Of a stretch of 8,825 bases of DNA, positions 6,582 through 8,825 are shown piece after piece. Source of the DNA: Dehalococcoidia bacterium (GTDB lineage Bacteria; Chloroflexota; Dehalococcoidia; Lucifugimonadales; Lucifugimonadaceae); NCBI GenBank assembly GCA_002700125.1, contig PACM01000028.1, positions 1-8,825 of the forward strand, read 5' to 3'. The notes under the pieces are model-generated. The model was not told the origin of the DNA. It ran no database searches and worked only from the letters and a program-made list of their open reading frames with translations. Position 1 is the first letter of the stretch. The number at the start of each line of letters is the position of its first letter. Position numbers and translations under genes: made by a program.

Positions 6582-7778
6582 TTAATTGGAATGATCGCTG
6601 TTGCTTAGTGACAAGTACAAATTTTCATACCTATCTACTATGTGTGGCCAATCATAAGCCTTCGCATATTCCGTTGCTCCAAGCGAAAGTCGTTGTCGCA
6701 ATTCATCATCGCACAAGACTTTAATTATATTAGTTGCCATGATTGAGTCATTGCCTTTTTCTGAAATTAGTCCTGTTAGGTAATTATCGACGACTTCCCT
6801 ACAGCCATCAGCGTCAGTGGTTATTATCGGCAATGAAGCGGCCATAGCCTCAATGATTACGCGGGGAAAACCTTCGATAAATGAAGGGAATACAAACAAA
6901 TCAGCGGTCTGATAAATGTCAACAAGTTGTTGACTGGGTAGAAGAAAATCCTGTTGATCGAAGGGCGGCTTGATTTCTTCAATTAGTTTTACACTGTCTC
7001 CTACATCGTTTTTCTGAATTAGTTCAGCAATACGACCTACGTTGTTTCCTATTACCAACCATTTAAAAGTAATTCCTTGTTCTTTCACACGTTTGGCGAT
7101 CAAAGGAATTAATTCGTACCCTTTTTTCGGGTGATGCCTTCCAACTGTAAGCAAAAGAGGTATGTCAAGTTCCACGCCGAACTGCTTTCTAGTAATAGTT
7201 TTCTCATCATTTGATGTCGTGGATAGTCTGGAGTAGTCGACTCCATTTGGGATTGTCTCTATATGTTCTTTTTTTACGCCTAGACTTTCGTAGGTCTCAG
7301 ACATTGAGCGGGTCATGGCAATTACCTTGTTAAAAGCTTTCAAAGTATTTATCACTCGTCGGTTGATACTGGGATCTAGTCTCAAACCGTAACCAAGTCC
7401 AGCGTCTATTTGTAAATCTTCGCCATGGGTTCTCAGGACGATAGGAGCTTCATGTGATAGGGACGAAGATAGATATCCAGCTGGATAAGCTCCTACAATC
7501 TGCCACACATCCATTTGGTCTCTTTTTTGCACTTTGAGCATTTGTTTACGGCATAGATATGGAGCAAATCTTGTCAGGTATGGATGTAGATAATCGACTG
7601 GACCTACGTCAAAACTTAGGGATCTATATAAAAGCTCATTCTCCAGATACTCACTCTTGGTCACATATAGTTTTACATAATGCCCTCGTTCGCTCAGTTG
7701 TGAAAGTAAGTTGTATGTGAAAACCTGGTATCCTCCAATTTTGAACAATGAACCTAGAATGGTGCAGCCTATTCTCAT
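6582..7778 (-). CDS. Glycosyltransferase, GT4 family
   Basis: This 398-aa GT-B glycosyltransferase has complete motifs. The N-terminal domain opens MRIGCTILGSLFKIGGYQ with the glycine loop at about 9-16. PIVLRTHGEDLQ (112-123) is the conserved strand-loop of the acceptor domain, and IETIPNGVDYSRL (173-185) is the classic hinge. The donor domain starts LLLTVGRHHPKKGYE (208-222) with R214 and K218/K219 placed to bind donor phosphate. IEGFPRVIIEAMA (301-313) gives a canonical E-x7-E (E302, E310), and DADGCREVVDN (322-332) follows. The start is supported by AAAGG at 7787-7791, 8 nt upstream. It is the first gene after the ABC exporter in the leftward set and is followed 7 nt later by the methyltransferase. 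An inverted repeat lies just upstream of its ribosome site. Sugar specificity is unknown. Confidence 0.93.
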   Translation of the reverse strand: MRIGCTILGSLFKIGGYQVFTYNLLSQLSERGHYVKLYVTKSEYLENELLYRSLSFDVGPVDYLHPYLTRFAPYLCRKQMLKVQKRDQMDVWQIVGAYPAGYLSSSLSHEAPIVLRTHGEDLQIDAGLGYGLRLDPSINRRVINTLKAFNKVIAMTRSMSETYESLGVKKEHIETIPNGVDYSRLSTTSNDEKTITRKQFGVELDIPLLLTVGRHHPKKGYELIPLIAKRVKEQGITFKWLVIGNNVGRIAELIQKNDVGDSVKLIEEIKPPFDQQDFLLPSQQLVDIYQTADLFVFPSFIEGFPRVIIEAMAASLPIITTDADGCREVVDNYLTGLISEKGNDSIMATNIIKVLCDDELRQRLSLGATEYAKAYDWPHIVDRYENLYLSLSNSDHSN

Positions 7779-7786
7779 AGTGGTGG

Positions 7787-7791
7787 CCTTT
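7787..7791 (-). promoter_or_regulatory. Shine-Dalgarno of the GT4 glycosyltransferase
   Basis: AAAGG on the - strand lies 8 nt before the ATG at 7776-7778. It directly follows the inverted repeat at 7792-7827, so folding of the leader could affect access to it. Confidence 0.5.
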
Positions 7792-7827
7792 AATTAGCGA
7801 AGTAGGATGTCTGTGGCTTTGCTAATT
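7792..7827 (-). repeat. Inverted repeat in the glycosyltransferase leader, beside the ribosome site
   Basis: AATTAGCGAAG (7792-7802) and CTTTGCTAATT (7817-7827) are inverted copies over 11 positions with one mismatch, separated by 14 bases. In the - strand transcript this would be seven outer pairs, an A-C mismatch and three inner pairs. The arm ends right at AAAGG. It could be an operator or a leader hairpin; no T-run follows, so it is not an intrinsic terminator. Confidence 0.45.
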
Positions 7828-7844
7828 CGGTAAATATATCAATA

Positions 7845-7850
7845 ATTATA
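7845..7850 (-). promoter_or_regulatory. Candidate -10 box upstream of the GT4 gene
   Basis: The - strand reads a perfect TATAAT here, which would start transcription near 7838 and place the inverted repeat at 7792-7827 inside the 5' leader. No convincing -35 sequence lies 16-19 nt upstream, so activator dependence or chance are both possible. Confidence 0.28.
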
Positions 7851-7956
7851 GGAGGGAGAAATAAAGTTCCCGAAGATCGTTGCTTCTTCTTTCTCAAAGA
7901 AGATATATCCGGTTACACAAACAATTCTTTCATTGAGATAAGTCACTGAATCTGTT

Positions 7957-8825
7957 TTATGCGGGAGGCTGATCAATTATTTCTGCCTTGCCGTTCCCGA
8001 TTCGATAGACTCGGTCACAACGTTCGATGATGTTCGAATCATGAGAAACTACAATGATGGTTTCATCATGGTGCTGAGACAGTAACGTTTCCCAGAAGAT
8101 TGTGGAAGTTTCTTCATCTAATGATATGGTAGGCTCATCAAGTAGCATAATCTCTGAATTAAGATACAAGATTCTGGCTATACCCAGCCGCTGCCTTTGG
8201 CCCCCACTAATTCTGGTTCCCGATTCTCCTATTACCGCTTGAGTACCTAAGGGAAGATCGGATACAAATTTATCGAGCCTTGCTCCTCTGATTGCTTTCT
8301 GCAATTGTTTCGAGTTTATTGAACTATTGGGTATTCCTATTGCGATGTTTGCAGCTAGAGTGTCTTCATAGATGAAGACACTCTGTGGCAAATATCCCAG
8401 ACGACTTTGCCATGTGTTGAGATCATCATATATAGGCTGCCCGTTTACCGATATAGTGCCGTTGGAAGGTATAAGCAGGCCCATTATCAAATCCACTAAC
8501 GTGGATTTCCCGGAACCTGACTCACCGATAATGCCTATTGTCTCTCCAGAACAAATTCTTAGATTTAGATGTGACAATATCGTTGGGGAATTCTCATCTT
8601 GATACTTGAAGGTGAGGTTATCTATTATCAGTTCCTCGAATGGCTCTGGAGATATTCTGGCTTTAGTATTTGGCGATATTGGGATTGGCACTTTTCTATC
8701 GAATTCGTTGCTTAAATTATCAATTGATGGGGCCATTTGACCTATTCTCTGGACGGCGTTTAAGAGACGACTTATTGCGGGCAAGGATCTAAGTCCTATA
8801 GCGGCCATCAAAACAAGGACAGGAA
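7957..8825 (-). CDS. ABC exporter half-transporter, C-terminal part with ATPase domain (truncated by window edge); PglK/MsbA-type
   Basis: The frame is open to the right edge, so the TTG/ATG near 8811 is internal and most of the membrane domain is outside the window. Numbered from 8811, residues 1-30 (MAAIGLRSLPAISRL...) look like the end of a fused transmembrane domain joining the ATPase. The nucleotide-binding domain is intact: A-loop region FKYQ (68-71), Walker A GESGSGKST (96-104), Q-loop Q143, signature ISGGQ (201-205), Walker B IMLLDE (221-226, catalytic E226) and H-loop H257. The D-loop reads DEPTISLD rather than the DEATSALD usual in exporters. The fused architecture argues for a flippase of whole lipid-linked oligosaccharides, as in PglK, rather than a separate Wzt subunit. 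The substrate is inferred from neighbours only. A generic lipid or drug exporter cannot be excluded. Confidence 0.9.
   Translation of the reverse strand, partial: PVLVLMAAIGLRSLPAISRLLNAVQRIGQMAPSIDNLSNEFDRKVPIPISPNTKARISPEPFEELIIDNLTFKYQDENSPTILSHLNLRICSGETIGIIGESGSGKSTLVDLIMGLLIPSNGTISVNGQPIYDDLNTWQSRLGYLPQSVFIYEDTLAANIAIGIPNSSINSKQLQKAIRGARLDKFVSDLPLGTQAVIGESGTRISGGQRQRLGIARILYLNSEIMLLDEPTISLDEETSTIFWETLLSQHHDETIIVVSHDSNIIERCDRVYRIGNGKAEIIDQPPA

Larger units (their letters stand above)
7779..7956. other. 178-bp leader between ABC exporter and glycosyltransferase
   Basis: This non-coding stretch holds the -10-like box, the inverted repeat and the ribosome site described separately. It also holds a small A/T hairpin at 7885-7903 (8-bp arms, 3-base loop) without a T-tract. 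No terminator for the ABC gene is evident, so read-through into the glycosyltransferase is plausible. No ORF of note is seen. Confidence 0.5.

Noticed and set aside
7851..7858. GGAGGGAG on the + strand as a ribosome-binding site
   Set aside because: No start codon lies at a usable distance downstream on the + strand, and no frame of note follows.
7885..7903. Hairpin TCTTCTTT-CTC-AAAGAAGA as a terminator for the ABC gene
   Set aside because: The stem is mostly A-T and no T-tract follows on the - strand; a purine/pyrimidine-rich stretch can give this by chance.
8806..8811. TTG/ATG as the start of the ABC protein
   Set aside because: The frame continues to the right edge, and the residues here look like the end of a membrane domain, so the true start is outside the window.
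1..8825. CRISPR arrays, tRNA or rRNA genes, insertion sequences, ops/JUMPstart element
   Set aside because: No regularly spaced repeats, cloverleaf-like or rRNA-like stretches, transposase motifs or GGCGGTAG element were found on reading both strands.

Overview
The window is a piece of a bacterial surface-glycan (exopolysaccharide, capsule or O-antigen type) biosynthesis locus. All eight substantial genes read as glycan-assembly functions. Four are glycosyltransferases with GT4-like C-terminal domains. The other four are a sugar-nucleotide epimerase closely resembling GDP-mannose 3,5-epimerase, a divergent polysaccharide-deacetylase-like protein, a SAM-dependent methyltransferase, and the C-terminal part of an ABC exporter of the lipid-linked-glycan flippase type. 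The DNA looks moderately AT-rich, codon use is mixed with many AGA/AGG codons, and spacing is tight. This fits an accessory glycan locus in a bacterium, probably Gram-negative. I cannot name the organism from the sequence.

Layout. Positions 1-3247 carry three tightly linked + strand genes: a glycosyltransferase cut by the left edge, the epimerase, and a WbuB/WcaI-like glycosyltransferase. A Shine-Dalgarno follows the first stop directly, and the second and third genes overlap by ATGA. Positions 3383-8825 carry five - strand genes, read from right to left: the ABC exporter (cut by the right edge), a glycosyltransferase, a methyltransferase, the deacetylase-like protein and a further glycosyltransferase. 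The two sets converge at a 135-bp junction (3248-3382) with no convincing intrinsic terminator. The - strand set is interrupted by a 178-bp leader (7779-7956) with a -10-like box and an inverted repeat beside the next gene's ribosome-binding site, and by a 443-bp gap (5373-5815) that may hold a promoter and one unrecognised short ORF.

How the genes may work together (inference). The epimerase would supply an unusual GDP-sugar (GDP-L-galactose or GDP-L-gulose, if it truly acts like GME). The glycosyltransferases would build the oligosaccharide on a lipid carrier at the cytoplasmic membrane. The methyltransferase and deacetylase-like protein would tailor sugars. The ABC exporter would flip the finished lipid-linked glycan. 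No polymerase (Wzy), Wzx flippase, initiating transferase, RNA gene, CRISPR array, insertion sequence or integrase was seen.
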